This document shows positions 53,622 to 62,544 of a stretch of 64,000 nt of DNA, in pieces (the stretch's first letter is position 1; the number at the start of each line of letters is the position of its first letter). Location: assembly GCF_015355755.1 (NCBI RefSeq), contig NZ_JACVEE010000002.1, positions 930,001 to 994,000 on the forward strand, written 5' to 3'. Under the pieces are notes generated by a model. That model was not told where the DNA came from, searched no databases, and was given only the letters and a program-made list of their open reading frames with translations. The translations under genes were made by a program, and so were the position numbers. The stretch comes from Nocardia sp. XZ_19_385 (GTDB taxonomy: Bacteria; Actinomycetota; Actinomycetes; Mycobacteriales; Mycobacteriaceae).

Positions 53622-54700
53622 TCAGATCCCCGGTGTTCTGGGTCTACTGCGCGGCGCTGCTCGCGGGCGGACTCGGCCTGCTCTACCAGTTGCTGCCGGT
53701 GCTGCTCCTGACCTGGCGCGACAGCCTCGCCGGCGCGCCGTTCGTGCTCGCCGGCCTCGTCGTCTTCGGCGGGCTGATCCTGCACCTGGACCGGCTGCGG
53801 GCACATCGCTGGATCATCGGACCCCTGGTCCTGGGCTTTCTCTGGGGCGCACTGGCCGGACCGGGCGTCGCCATGTGGGCCAACGACCACAACCTCGAGG
53901 TCATCAAGAACCTGGCCGGTGACGCGTTCGCCATCAACTGGCAGGCCGCGATCTCCGCGCCGATCGTCGAGGAGGCGATCAAGGGCCTGGGTGTCTTCGT
54001 GGTCGCCTGGCTGTGCCGGTCGCGGCTGTGGCGGCCCATCCACGGCCTGCTGCTCGGCGGATTCACCGGACTCGGTTTCCAGGTCGTGGAGAACGCCACC
54101 TACGAGGCCAACGCCGGACTGAACGCGGCTCAGCCCACGGCCGCCGACGCGATCCTGGTGGGCGCGCTGCGGTTCGTCACCGGGATCACCTCGCACTGGA
54201 TGCTCACCGCGCTCGCCGGCATCGGCATCGTGCAGGCCGTCGCACGCTCGGATTGGCCGATGGCCAAACGGGTCCGGGTGTTCGTGCAGTTCTATCTGCT
54301 CGGCGTCCTGTTCCACTTCCTGTGGGATTCGCCGCAGCCGGACGACGGTCTGGCGCTCGTCATCGTGGGGCTGCGGATGGTTGCGGCGGTGCTGATCTTC
54401 GCGCTGATCTACACGGCGGTGCTGCGGGGCGAGCGGCGCTGGTTCCGTTCCACCATCTCCGCCGCCGTCGAGCGGGGGATCGCTCCGGCCGAGGAACCCG
54501 CCATGCTGATCACCCGGCGCACCCGCCGGATGGCCCGCCAGGCCACCCGGCACAGCCTCGGTCCGGGCGGTCCCACCATGCGCGACCTGCGGCGGCGGCA
54601 GCGCCGGCTGATCGACTGGGTGCAGGGCTTCGGCACCTATCTGCACCAGCCCGCCCGCGTTGACACCCCTGTGAACGCAATGAGACTGTTGGGGCCTTAA
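53618..54700 (+). CDS. PrsW-family intramembrane metalloprotease
   Basis: 360 residues, about eight hydrophobic segments. PrsW motifs are visible: EEAIKG (EExxK), GLGFQVVENATY (ExxN region) and FHFLWDS (HxxxD). PrsW proteases cleave anti-sigma factors or related membrane proteins. The C-terminus (residues 290-360) is a basic cytoplasmic tail. The GTG start overlaps the preceding stop. Confidence 0.85.
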   Translation: MIRSPVFWVYCAALLAGGLGLLYQLLPVLLLTWRDSLAGAPFVLAGLVVFGGLILHLDRLRAHRWIIGPLVLGFLWGALAGPGVAMWANDHNLEVIKNLAGDAFAINWQAAISAPIVEEAIKGLGVFVVAWLCRSRLWRPIHGLLLGGFTGLGFQVVENATYEANAGLNAAQPTAADAILVGALRFVTGITSHWMLTALAGIGIVQAVARSDWPMAKRVRVFVQFYLLGVLFHFLWDSPQPDDGLALVIVGLRMVAAVLIFALIYTAVLRGERRWFRSTISAAVERGIAPAEEPAMLITRRTRRMARQATRHSLGPGGPTMRDLRRRQRRLIDWVQGFGTYLHQPARVDTPVNAMRLLGP

Positions 54701-54732
54701 CTTCTCAGGTCAGGCTCTAGGGGGATCCCACG

Positions 54733-56088
54733 ATGGCGACACTCGCCTCCGGCGTGTTCATCGACTGGGAGCAGCTGACCGGCCAGTCCAAGTTCGTGGT
54801 CGAACTGATCACGTTCCCGATCTTCAGCGCGCTGGCCGGCTGGCTCACCAACTGGACCGGCGTGCTGATGCTGTTCTGGCCAGTGCAGTTCCGCGGTATC
54901 CGGATTCCGGGCCTGCATCTGCTGTATCCGTATTTCCCGCGCCGGGTCCAGGTGCTGCCCACCTTCTCCGGTGACGGGCGGCGGCTCGGCTTCCAGGGCT
55001 TCATTCCGGCGCGGGCGGAGAAGATGGCCAGTATCTGCGTCGACAAAGCGCTGATGCGGATCGGCAGCCCCCGCGACTTCATCCACGAGCTCGACCTCGA
55101 CGGCATCGCCGACTACATCGCCGAACTGGCCCGCGCCCAGGTGAAACCGATCGTCGACGAGATCATGTACCGGGAGAACCCGGAGTTGTGGCGGTCGGTG
55201 CCGCGGCAGGTCAAGCAGGTGATCTACCAGCGCATCGACAAGGAACTGCCGGCGCTGTGCGAGCGTGCCTTCGAAACCCTCGGCGACAACATCGATCAGC
55301 TCATCGATATCAAGAGCTTCGTCATCCGGTACCTGCAGGACAACCCGTACATCCTCAAGGACCTGACCACCACCATCGCGGCCCCGGAACTGAAGTTCAT
55401 GGTGCGGATCGGCCTGCTCGGCGGGCCGTTCGGCCTATTGATGGCGCTGTATCTGCATGTGCACCAGCAGATTCCGATCATCGGCTGGCTGCCCGCGTGG
55501 GTGATCGTGCTGGCCGGCGCGGCGGCGATCGGTGTGACTGTCAATGTCATCGCGGTCAAAATGGTGTTCGAGCCGGGCGATCCACAGCCGCGCTACAAGT
55601 ACCTGTGGCGGCAGGCGCTGCTGGCCAAGCGGCAGCCGCAGGCGGCGACGGATCTCGCGCACATCCTGGCCTATCAGGTATTGACGCTGCCGAATCTGGC
55701 GAGCGAACTACTCGATGGCCCCAACGGCGACAAGACCCGGCAGCTGATCGAGCGCCTGGTCGCCGATGAGATCCACCGGCAGCTGGGCCCGACCACGTCG
55801 ATGGTGCGGGCCGCGTTCGGTAAGCGGCAGTTCGACAATCTGAAGGTCGGCGCGGCCGGGGCGGCGGTGGGCCTGGCACCGAGCATGATCGCCGACGAGG
55901 AGTTCTCCCGCGAGCAGGCAAAGAAGATCGATGAGTTCGCCGCGCGCAAGCTGCAGCAGCTGAGCCCGGGGGAGTTCATGGAGATGTTCTACGCCTCGGT
56001 CGAGCAGGACGCGTGGCTGTTGTATCTGCACGGTGCGCTGCTCGGGCTGGTGGTGGGTGCGGCGCACCTGGTGCTGTTCGGTTGGTGA
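54733..56088 (+). CDS. DUF445 membrane protein
   Basis: 451 residues, hydrophobic segments near 27-55 and 228-275 and at the C-terminus. The patterns TNWTGVLMLFWPVQFRG, RRLGFQGFIPARAEKMA and DKALMRIGSPRDF are those of DUF445 proteins, large envelope-associated proteins of unknown function. ATG at 54733. Not clearly coupled to PrsW (32 bases apart). Confidence 0.85.
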   Translation: MATLASGVFIDWEQLTGQSKFVVELITFPIFSALAGWLTNWTGVLMLFWPVQFRGIRIPGLHLLYPYFPRRVQVLPTFSGDGRRLGFQGFIPARAEKMASICVDKALMRIGSPRDFIHELDLDGIADYIAELARAQVKPIVDEIMYRENPELWRSVPRQVKQVIYQRIDKELPALCERAFETLGDNIDQLIDIKSFVIRYLQDNPYILKDLTTTIAAPELKFMVRIGLLGGPFGLLMALYLHVHQQIPIIGWLPAWVIVLAGAAAIGVTVNVIAVKMVFEPGDPQPRYKYLWRQALLAKRQPQAATDLAHILAYQVLTLPNLASELLDGPNGDKTRQLIERLVADEIHRQLGPTTSMVRAAFGKRQFDNLKVGAAGAAVGLAPSMIADEEFSREQAKKIDEFAARKLQQLSPGEFMEMFYASVEQDAWLLYLHGALLGLVVGAAHLVLFGW

Positions 56089-56100
56089 CCGCGCGATAAA

Positions 56101-56116
56101 CAAGCACGCGTGCTTG
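56101..56116. promoter_or_regulatory. Perfect 16-base palindrome, operator candidate
   Basis: CAAGCACGCGTGCTTG lies 34-49 bases upstream of the TIGR03084 gene start. Form and symmetry suit a TetR-family operator; no regulator gene is adjacent. Confidence 0.55.
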
Positions 56117-56149
56117 CATTTTTCCGACCCCGCTGCGATGCTGAGCGGC

Positions 56150-56941
56150 ATGGCTGACCTAGAGGCGCTGCTCGGCGATTTCGCCGCGGAATGCGCGGAC
56201 CTGGAATCGCTGGTTGCCCCGCTGGCCCCGGCGGATTGGGCGCGGCTCACGCCCGCCGAGGGGTGGACCGTCGCGCACCAGATCGGCCACCTCGCCTGGA
56301 CCGACGAGGTCGCCACCATCGCCGCCGCCGATGCCGAACGCTTCATGGCCCTGGTCGCCGAGGCCGGGCCGAAGGCGCTCACCTTCGTCGACGAAGCGGC
56401 AGCGGAAGCCGCCACGGCGCCGCCCGCGGAGCTGCTGGATCGGTGGCAGCGCGGCCGCACCGGGCTGATCGACGCGCTGCGCGCGGTGCCCGCCGGAACC
56501 AAGCTGCCCTGGTTCGGCCCGCCGATGAGCGCGGCCTCGATGATCACCGCCCGCATCATGGAGACCTGGGCCCACGGCCAAGACGTCGCGGACGCCCTCG
56601 GCGCCACCCGCGCGCCGGCCGCGCGGCTGCGCAATATCGCCCACATCGGGGTCCGGACCAGGAACTTCGCCTATCAGGTGCGCGGCGAGAATCCGCCCGC
56701 GGAGGAGTTCCGGGTGGAGCTGAGCGCGCCCGACGGTTCGGTGTGGACCTGGGGCCCGGCGGACGCGGAGCAGCGAATCACGGGCTCGGCCTTGGACTTC
56801 TGCCTGCTGGTGACACAGCGCCGTCATCGTGACGATCTGGCGCTGGAGACGAAGGGTGCGGACGCCACGCATTGGCTGACCATCGCGCAGGCCTTCGCCG
56901 GACCCACCGGCGAAGGACGAAAAGCGGGTCAGTTCAGCTGA
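56150..56941 (+). CDS. TIGR03084/maleylpyruvate isomerase-like (DinB-fold) protein
   Basis: 263 residues. The N-terminal helical bundle with TPAEGWTVAHQIGHLAWTDEVA contains the metal-type His region of the mycothiol-dependent maleylpyruvate isomerase N-domain/DinB-like fold, and the C-terminal part (MITARIMETWAHGQDVADAL) the second His. This is the TIGR03084 family, common in mycobacteria. Substrate unknown; probably mycothiol-related. ATG 56150; another at 56138 is possible. Confidence 0.85.
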   Translation: MADLEALLGDFAAECADLESLVAPLAPADWARLTPAEGWTVAHQIGHLAWTDEVATIAAADAERFMALVAEAGPKALTFVDEAAAEAATAPPAELLDRWQRGRTGLIDALRAVPAGTKLPWFGPPMSAASMITARIMETWAHGQDVADALGATRAPAARLRNIAHIGVRTRNFAYQVRGENPPAEEFRVELSAPDGSVWTWGPADAEQRITGSALDFCLLVTQRRHRDDLALETKGADATHWLTIAQAFAGPTGEGRKAGQFS

Positions 56942-57318
56942 AACGGGTAACCGGCCGGACGCGAAGTCCGGCCGGAGCCACCCGGCCCCCGATCCGAGAA
57001 TTCGGGAGCCGGCGAGCATCACACTTGGGTGCGCCGTTCGTGTCGGCCGGACGCCGTTGGCCGGGTGTCTCGATGTGGCAGTCGAGGATGACGCTCGCCG
57101 ACTACCCCCCTATTTACCCGTAAGACGCCTTCCAGAAACATGCCGGTGTCATCTACCCGCATTCGCAGAGTTCACACTTGCGCACCGCGCGTTGTGATCC
57201 TGCTCGCACGTACGCGCGGGCGTCGCACCCGGGGCCGTAATCTGGACGGGCGTACGGCTTTCAACGATGCGGGCCGTCGTCAGGGGAGATAAGGGGCGCC
57301 CAGGGAAGGGGAAGCATC
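56942..57318. other. Intergenic region with terminator
   Basis: 377 bases. A perfect hairpin CCGGCCGGAC-GCGAA-GTCCGGCCGG at 56951-56975 follows the TIGR03084 gene as its likely terminator. The remainder is GC-rich without clear coding signals; the last 80 bases hold the ribosome site GGGAAGGGGAAGC of the next gene. Confidence 0.6.
56951..56975 (+). terminator. Terminator hairpin after the TIGR03084 gene
   Basis: 10 perfect pairs around a 5-base loop, 9 bases after the stop codon. No U-tract. Confidence 0.7.
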
Positions 57319-57954
57319 GTGCACGCACACAATCCTGCCCAGGTCATCCGGCATATCGCCATCGTGCTCGCCGGTGCCGCAAGTATCGGGTTCACCGGCG
57401 CCGCAGGCGCTTACATCATGAGCCAGATGACCGATATCCAGCGTTCGGAGTCAGCGCCGCCCGCCCCGGCGCTCGAGCCCGGCGAATCCACCTCGGACGA
57501 GCCCGGATTCGATCCGGCCGTCGGCAAAGTGCTGTTGACCAGCGAGCACACCCCACTGCCCGCGCATTTCCGGACACCCACTGCCGTACCGGAACAGGTT
57601 GTCCCGCAGGTCGTTTCGACCGTGCCGGGCACACCGCCTGGGCTGGCCGGGACGCTGCATCTGGGCGATACCGCCTACGTCGGCGCGCACGTCGCGCCGG
57701 TCCGCACCAATACCTTCGCAATCACCCTCGATACCAACGTGTTCTCGACGCTGTCGAACATCCTGCTGTCCGAACCGGTCCGCGAGGGCCTCGGCGCACA
57801 GGACGAACTGCCCGGCGTCACGCGCCTGCGCACCGAACTCGACACCCGCTCCGGCGTCACCCTGGTCTTCTCCGACCCGGCACTCGGCGAGCACGCGATC
57901 CAGTTGAACCGCAGCCCCGCACCGGCGTCCACGCCTGGCACCATTACCGTGTGA
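57319..57954 (+). CDS. Membrane-anchored or secreted protein of unknown function
   Basis: 211 residues. One hydrophobic segment (about 10-35, IAIVLAGAASIGFTGAAGAYI), then a Pro-rich linker (ESAPPAPALEPG) and an extracytoplasmic domain (LHLGDTAYVGAHVAPVRTNTFAITLDTNVFSTL). GTG start with AAGGGGAAGC upstream. Stop overlaps the LhgO start (GTGA), coupling translation. Family not recognised. Confidence 0.75.
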   Translation: MHAHNPAQVIRHIAIVLAGAASIGFTGAAGAYIMSQMTDIQRSESAPPAPALEPGESTSDEPGFDPAVGKVLLTSEHTPLPAHFRTPTAVPEQVVPQVVSTVPGTPPGLAGTLHLGDTAYVGAHVAPVRTNTFAITLDTNVFSTLSNILLSEPVREGLGAQDELPGVTRLRTELDTRSGVTLVFSDPALGEHAIQLNRSPAPASTPGTITV

Positions 57955-59150
57955 CGACCTCCACTCCGTACGACTTCTGCGTGCTCGGCGGCGGCATCGT
58001 CGGCGTCGCCACCGCAGACGAAATCCTGCGTCGTTATCCCGGATCCAGCCTGGTCCTGCTGGAGAAATCCCAGGCCCTGGCCACCCACCAGACCGGGCAC
58101 AACAGTGGTGTCATCCATTCCGGCATCTACTACGAGCCGGGCAGCCTGAAGGCCGAACTGTGCCGCCGCGGCGCACAGTGGACCAAGGAATTCGCGGCCG
58201 CGCAGGGCATTCCGTTCGAAGTCTGCGGAAAACTGCTGGTAGCCACCGATTCCGGGGAGTATCGGCGCATGCTGGCCCTGCACGAGCGGTCGGTCAGCAA
58301 CGGTGTCGAAGTCGAGCTGCTGGATGCCGCCGAGCTGCGCCGCCGCGAACCCCGGGTCACCGGCACCGGCGCCCTGTTCGTCCCGGGCACTGGCATCATC
58401 GACTTCACGAAAGTTGTTGTCGCACTCGCTGATTCGGTACGCCGAGCGGGCGGGGAAATTGTGCTCGGTGCGGAGGTCACGGCCCTCACCGAAACCGGCG
58501 ATACGGTCACCGCGACCGGCCCGGCCGGTTCCTGGACCGCCCGGCAGCTGGTCGTTTGCGCGGGCCTGCAAGCGGATCGCATGGCCCGGCTCGCGGGCCT
58601 GCCCACCGATTTTCGCATCGTGCCCTTCCGAGGCGAGTACTACCAGCTGCCACCGGAACGAAAAGGCCTGGTGCGCACCCTGATCTATCCGGTGCCCGAT
58701 CCGAGCCTCCCGTTCCTCGGCGTCCATCTGAGCCCGACCATCGACGGCTCCCTGACCGTCGGCCCGAACGCGGTGCTCGGTCTCGCCCGCGAGGGCTACC
58801 GCAAAGGCAGCGTCGACCTGCGCGACGCCCGCGAGGTCCTCGGCTACCGCGGCCTGCACCACGTCGCGCGAAACCACCTGAGAACCGGTGTGCGGGAACT
58901 GCGCAACTCCCTGTTCAAGCGCGGCTATCTGGCGGAATGCCGTCGCTACTGCCCGGAATTGACGCTCGCCGACCTGCAGCCGAAAGAGGCGGGCATCCGC
59001 GCCCAAGCGGTGCTGCGCGACGGAACCCTGGTGCACGACTTCATGATCGAACGCACGCCGCGCATGGTGCACGTCCTCAACGCACCCTCACCCGCCGCCA
59101 CCTCGGCCATGCCGATCGCCGCCCACATCGTCGATTTGCTGCGCAGCTGA
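57951..59150 (+). CDS. lhgO: L-2-hydroxyglutarate oxidase (LhgO/L2HGDH-like)
   Basis: 399 residues, FAD-dependent oxidoreductase. N-terminal FCVLGGGIVGVATADEIL binds FAD; LLEKSQALATHQTGHNSGVIHSGIYYEPGSLKA is the typical LhgO block; the C-terminal FLGVHLSPTIDGSLTVGPNAVLG and GIRAQAVLRDGTLVHDF complete the DAO fold. Oxidises L-2-hydroxyglutarate to 2-oxoglutarate, passing electrons to quinone. The GTG start overlaps the upstream stop. Confidence 0.9.
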   Translation: MTTSTPYDFCVLGGGIVGVATADEILRRYPGSSLVLLEKSQALATHQTGHNSGVIHSGIYYEPGSLKAELCRRGAQWTKEFAAAQGIPFEVCGKLLVATDSGEYRRMLALHERSVSNGVEVELLDAAELRRREPRVTGTGALFVPGTGIIDFTKVVVALADSVRRAGGEIVLGAEVTALTETGDTVTATGPAGSWTARQLVVCAGLQADRMARLAGLPTDFRIVPFRGEYYQLPPERKGLVRTLIYPVPDPSLPFLGVHLSPTIDGSLTVGPNAVLGLAREGYRKGSVDLRDAREVLGYRGLHHVARNHLRTGVRELRNSLFKRGYLAECRRYCPELTLADLQPKEAGIRAQAVLRDGTLVHDFMIERTPRMVHVLNAPSPAATSAMPIAAHIVDLLRS

Positions 59151-59251
59151 AGTTTCGCGGGGATTCCCGGATAAGCCTTAATAAAGAGGAGAGCTGTAGT
59201 ACTTTTAGCGCAGCCGTGGATCGCCGCCGGAAATCGGGCAGGGAGGGCCGC

Positions 59252-59722
59252 ATGGGCCACATCAAGTACGCGAGCGATGTCGGCGCTCCAGTTGAGGCGG
59301 CGTTCAGTTACACCGACAACTACGTCTTCGTTCCGGACTGGATGTTCGCCGTCGGCGCGTTCGAACCGATCGGCGAGATGGACCACGGCCTCGGCGCCCG
59401 GTACGCCGCCACCGCCCGGATCGCGATCTGGCGACCTGTTCTGGACTGCGAAATCACCGAGTACCGCCGCAATGTGGTGATCGGCTATACCCTGCGTGGT
59501 CCGCTTTCCGGGACGCTGACCTTGCGCTTCGATCCGCTCGGCTACGGGCGTGCGGTGCTCACCTCCGAAGCGGAGTACTCTGCTCCGCGAGGATTCACCG
59601 GCCGCGTATGCGCCCGCCTGGTGGATTCCGCGGTGCGCTCGGCGCTACGCCGCACCGAGTCGCAATTGCGAAGGGAGATAGAGGAATTCCACGGTACCGA
59701 TCTTGTCGGCCGGATTGCGTAG
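59252..59722 (+). CDS. SRPBCC-family polyketide cyclase/dehydratase-like protein
   Basis: 156 residues, START-like SRPBCC fold with N-terminal MGHIKYASDVGAPVEAAFSYTDNYVFVPDWMF. These bind hydrophobic ligands or act as cyclases. The ATG has GGGAGG upstream. A basic C-terminal helix (RSALRRTESQLRREIEEF) follows the fold. Confidence 0.85.
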   Translation: MGHIKYASDVGAPVEAAFSYTDNYVFVPDWMFAVGAFEPIGEMDHGLGARYAATARIAIWRPVLDCEITEYRRNVVIGYTLRGPLSGTLTLRFDPLGYGRAVLTSEAEYSAPRGFTGRVCARLVDSAVRSALRRTESQLRREIEEFHGTDLVGRIA

Positions 59723-59732
59723 GGTGCCAGCC

Positions 59733-60305
59733 ATGATCATCGTGAGCACCGACGGATCCTGCCTCCGCAACCCCGGCGGCGCCATCGGCTGGGCTTGGGT
59801 CAATCACCAGGGGGGATCCAACAATGGGGGAGGCGCGTCCGGTACCAACCAGATCGCCGAGCTGCGGGCGGTGTACGAGGCGATCATCGCGCACCCGGGA
59901 GCCGAGCCGCTGCTCATCGAGAGCGACTCGCTCTACGCCATCAAATGCTCCTCGGAGTGGATCAACGGCTGGCGGATCAACGGCTGGCGCACCGCCAGCG
60001 GCGGCGCGGTGAAGAACGTCGAGATCATCAAGCAGATCGATCGGGCCATCGCCACCCGTCCCGGACCGGTGCGGTTCCGCTGGGTGCGCGGGCACGTGGG
60101 GAATTACTTCAATGAAAAGGCTGACGTGCTGGCTGGGGAAGCAGCACGGAAGGCGGCAGCGGCAGGGCCTAGCACCGACACGGCGCTGCCAGTAGATAAG
60201 CCGGTGGCCGAGAAGGCACCGGCGGCGCCCGCGAAGCCGACTCCGGCACCGACCCCGGAGAAGGCGTCCGCGCCTGCGGCTGCTCAGACCTTGACCCTGT
60301 TCTGA
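59733..60305 (+). CDS. rnhA: Ribonuclease HI with C-terminal tail
   Basis: 190 residues. Catalytic residues Asp7 (STDGS), Glu43 (AELRA), Asp65 (ESDSLY) and Asp131 (EKADVLA) are in the normal order, with His121 nearby. The catalytic domain ends near 145 and is followed by a Pro/Ala-rich linker ending QTLTLF, which looks like a sliding-clamp-binding peptide. Degrades RNA in RNA-DNA hybrids, e.g. primers and R-loops. Confidence 0.9.
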   Translation: MIIVSTDGSCLRNPGGAIGWAWVNHQGGSNNGGGASGTNQIAELRAVYEAIIAHPGAEPLLIESDSLYAIKCSSEWINGWRINGWRTASGGAVKNVEIIKQIDRAIATRPGPVRFRWVRGHVGNYFNEKADVLAGEAARKAAAAGPSTDTALPVDKPVAEKAPAAPAKPTPAPTPEKASAPAAAQTLTLF

Positions 60306-60311
60306 GCAGCC

Positions 60312-60365
60312 AAAAGAGCCTCCGGCTCAGTGGTACTGGGACCCACTGCGCCGGAGGCTCTTTCT
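60312..60365 (+). terminator. Rho-independent terminator after rnhA
   Basis: AAAGAGCCTCCGG (60313-60325) pairs with CCGGAGGCTCTTT (60351-60363), with a further nested CAGTGG stem, followed by TCTTT. It lies 7 bases past the stop. Confidence 0.85.
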
Positions 60366-60378
60366 TTGCCCTGGGGGG

Positions 60379-61164
60379 CTAGTTACCCGGCTTCGGCTCA
60401 CCGCTCGGCGCCGGGGCGGGGGTGTTCGCCTGCGGCGCGGGGTTCGTCGCGCCCGGCAGCGCGGAGCCCGCGCCCTTGAGCATCGGCGAATCCAGCTTGC
60501 TCACCTTCCACTTGCCGTCGGTGTACTGCAGATCCGCGACGATCGCGACGTACTGCCGATCGGGAGTGGCCTGGGTGAAGTTGGTGCGGTAGTTGGCCAG
60601 CGTGACCAGCACCTTGGCCTGGCTGGTGTCGCCGGACTGGTAGCCGCACTCGACGTTGTCGGTCCAGGACTTCACCTGCGCCTGCACCATGGCGTCGCTC
60701 AGCGCCTTGCTGGCGTCGTCGAATTCCTTGAGGAACTCGCCGGTGGCGCCGTCCTTGACCTTGCTGAAGTAGGCGGGGAGGTCCTTGGAGAAGTCATAGG
60801 TCGAGACGTCGCGGCCGAAGGCGCAGGCAGTCTTGGTGGCGGAGTCGATGGCGGCCAGCTCGTCGCTCTTCTTGCTGGCCTGCATGTAGAACAGGGTCAC
60901 GGCGGTGGCCGCCGCGACGAGCAGGATGCCGGCGGCGAAAGCGGCGATGATCGGCACCAGGTTCGAGGAGCGACCCCCGGAACCGGCGGGGGAGTCCGCG
61001 GCCTTCGGAACGTCGGCTTTGGCGTCCTTCTTGGCCAGGTCCGGCTTCGCCGTCACCGCGGCGGTCTCGGCCTTGACCGTCTTATCGGCCTCGGCCTTGT
61101 CCGTAGCCTCGATCTTCTCGGTGACCTCGGCGTCTTTGTTGGTGTCGGCGTCGTCCTTGGACAT
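60379..61164 (-). CDS. Mce-associated membrane protein (Mas)
   Basis: 261 residues. A long charged Glu/Lys/Ala-rich cytoplasmic head, one hydrophobic segment (about 68-92, LVPIIAAFAAGILLVAAATAVTLFY), then a SnoaL-like extracytoplasmic domain with ACAFGRDVSTYDF and VECGYQSGD. Such proteins follow mce genes and stabilise the Mce lipid transporter. Ends Pro-rich. Follows mceF by about 200 bases. Confidence 0.87.
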   Translation of the reverse strand: MSKDDADTNKDAEVTEKIEATDKAEADKTVKAETAAVTAKPDLAKKDAKADVPKAADSPAGSGGRSSNLVPIIAAFAAGILLVAAATAVTLFYMQASKKSDELAAIDSATKTACAFGRDVSTYDFSKDLPAYFSKVKDGATGEFLKEFDDASKALSDAMVQAQVKSWTDNVECGYQSGDTSQAKVLVTLANYRTNFTQATPDRQYVAIVADLQYTDGKWKVSKLDSPMLKGAGSALPGATNPAPQANTPAPAPSGEPKPGN

Positions 61165-61346
61165 CGATACAACCTGCACTTTCCCGGCGCCCGGGGGCGC
61201 CGATCGGCTAGCGGCTCACCTGGGCGAACCGTACGCGTTGCTGCGAGTATGCCCCGTCCAGTGGGAGTGCCCTCGGACGGGGTGTGACTCATGCCTGCGC
61301 CTCGCTGACGCTCGGCTTCGGCATGTGTCAGGCACGCTGTGACATG

Positions 61347-61369
61347 GTTCGCTCACTTCGTTCGCTCAC
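61347..61369. repeat. Tandem 10-base repeat at the mceF end
   Basis: GTTCGCTCAC occurs twice (61347-61356, 61360-61369) with TTC between. GTTCGCTCACTTC-type repeats are common in high-GC genomes. It overlaps the mceF stop codon region. Confidence 0.4.
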
Positions 61370-62544
61370 CGCACCGGCGGCAACGTCCGTTCGTTCGGAT
61401 CGGCGTTCGGCGGCATCTGCGCGCCGTTGTTCGGCACGTCTGGACGCGGCGCATTGGCCGCGCCCCGGATCTGCTGGCCCGGAGGCGGATTCACGCAGTA
61501 GTTCCACTTGGGCATGGTGTTGTCCGACACGACCTCGTTACGGATCATCGGGGTGTCGTAGTAGCAGGTCGGGCGGGGCCAGACATCGAGGATGGTGTGG
61601 AATTCACCATCGTGGGCGGGCACGCCGAGCGCGTCCAGTCCCAGCGCCAGCGACGGGAACAACGCCCGCAGCGCCGGCTTGCGCAACTGCGCGGCCTTGG
61701 TGATAGCCACGAAGTTGGCGGCCAGGCTGGTGATCGGATCGGCCGTCCGGTCCAGCACCGCGCCCAGGCTGGAGAACTGTCCCGGGGCCTGATCCAGGAT
61801 CGCCTGCAGCTCCGCGTTGGCGTTGTTGAACTGGTTGAACAGCACACCGGAATTCGCGGTCAGGGTCGCCAGGTCGGGCTGAGCGTGCGAGGTGGTCTCG
61901 GTGATGGTCTGCAGGTTCGCGATCAGGTTGGTGGTCTGCGGCAGCAGATTATCCAGGCCGTAGGAGGCCAGGCTGATGCCGTTGACCAGGCCGCGCAGCT
62001 GATCCGGGCCACCGCTGAGCGCGATATCCAGCTCGGACAGGATGACGGCGAACTTGTCCGGGTCGACCTGCGAGATCAGGGCGGTGGTGTTGTCGAGCAC
62101 CGACCAGACCGGAGTCGGGGTCTTGATCCGCGAGGCATCGAAGTCGACCACCGAGCCGTCACGCAGGAACGGGCCCTGCTCACCCTCCGGCCGGAAATCG
62201 ATGTACTGCTCACCCACGCCGGACAGCGCCTGCACCGAGATCAGGGTGTCCTGCGGGATCCGGTAATCGGAATCGATCTCGGCGGTCGCGGCGATGGCCT
62301 GACCCCGATTGGTCAACTGGATGGACTTGACCTTGCCGACCCGGTAGCCACGCAGGGTCACATCGTTGCCGGGCTGCAAGCCGCCGGAGCGGTCCAGATT
62401 GACCGTGACCGAGTAGGTCTCCTGCAGCGGATTGACCCGCATGATGCTGATCAACAGGTAGGTGGCGCCGACGATCAGCACCAGGACCAGCCCCGCGTTG
62501 GACAGGAACAGCTTGCTTCGGAGCACGTTTCCGACTCTGTTCAT
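61366..62544 (-). CDS. Mce-family protein, MceF-like
   Basis: 392 residues. An N-terminal transmembrane segment (17-36) precedes the MlaD/Mce domain (YSVTVNLDRSGGLQPGNDVTLRGYRVGKVKSIQL) and a long helical region that builds the hydrophobic tunnel of the Mce transporter, with a Pro-rich C-terminus. As last Mce subunit before the Mas gene it fits MceF. Start overlaps the upstream gene stop by 4 bases. Confidence 0.92.
   Translation of the reverse strand: MNRVGNVLRSKLFLSNAGLVLVLIVGATYLLISIMRVNPLQETYSVTVNLDRSGGLQPGNDVTLRGYRVGKVKSIQLTNRGQAIAATAEIDSDYRIPQDTLISVQALSGVGEQYIDFRPEGEQGPFLRDGSVVDFDASRIKTPTPVWSVLDNTTALISQVDPDKFAVILSELDIALSGGPDQLRGLVNGISLASYGLDNLLPQTTNLIANLQTITETTSHAQPDLATLTANSGVLFNQFNNANAELQAILDQAPGQFSSLGAVLDRTADPITSLAANFVAITKAAQLRKPALRALFPSLALGLDALGVPAHDGEFHTILDVWPRPTCYYDTPMIRNEVVSDNTMPKWNYCVNPPPGQQIRGAANAPRPDVPNNGAQMPPNADPNERTLPPVR

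Noticed and set aside
56872..57123. 83-codon frame spanning the TIGR03084 terminator
   Set aside because: Overlaps the end of the upstream gene and a terminator, has no ribosome site and looks non-coding.
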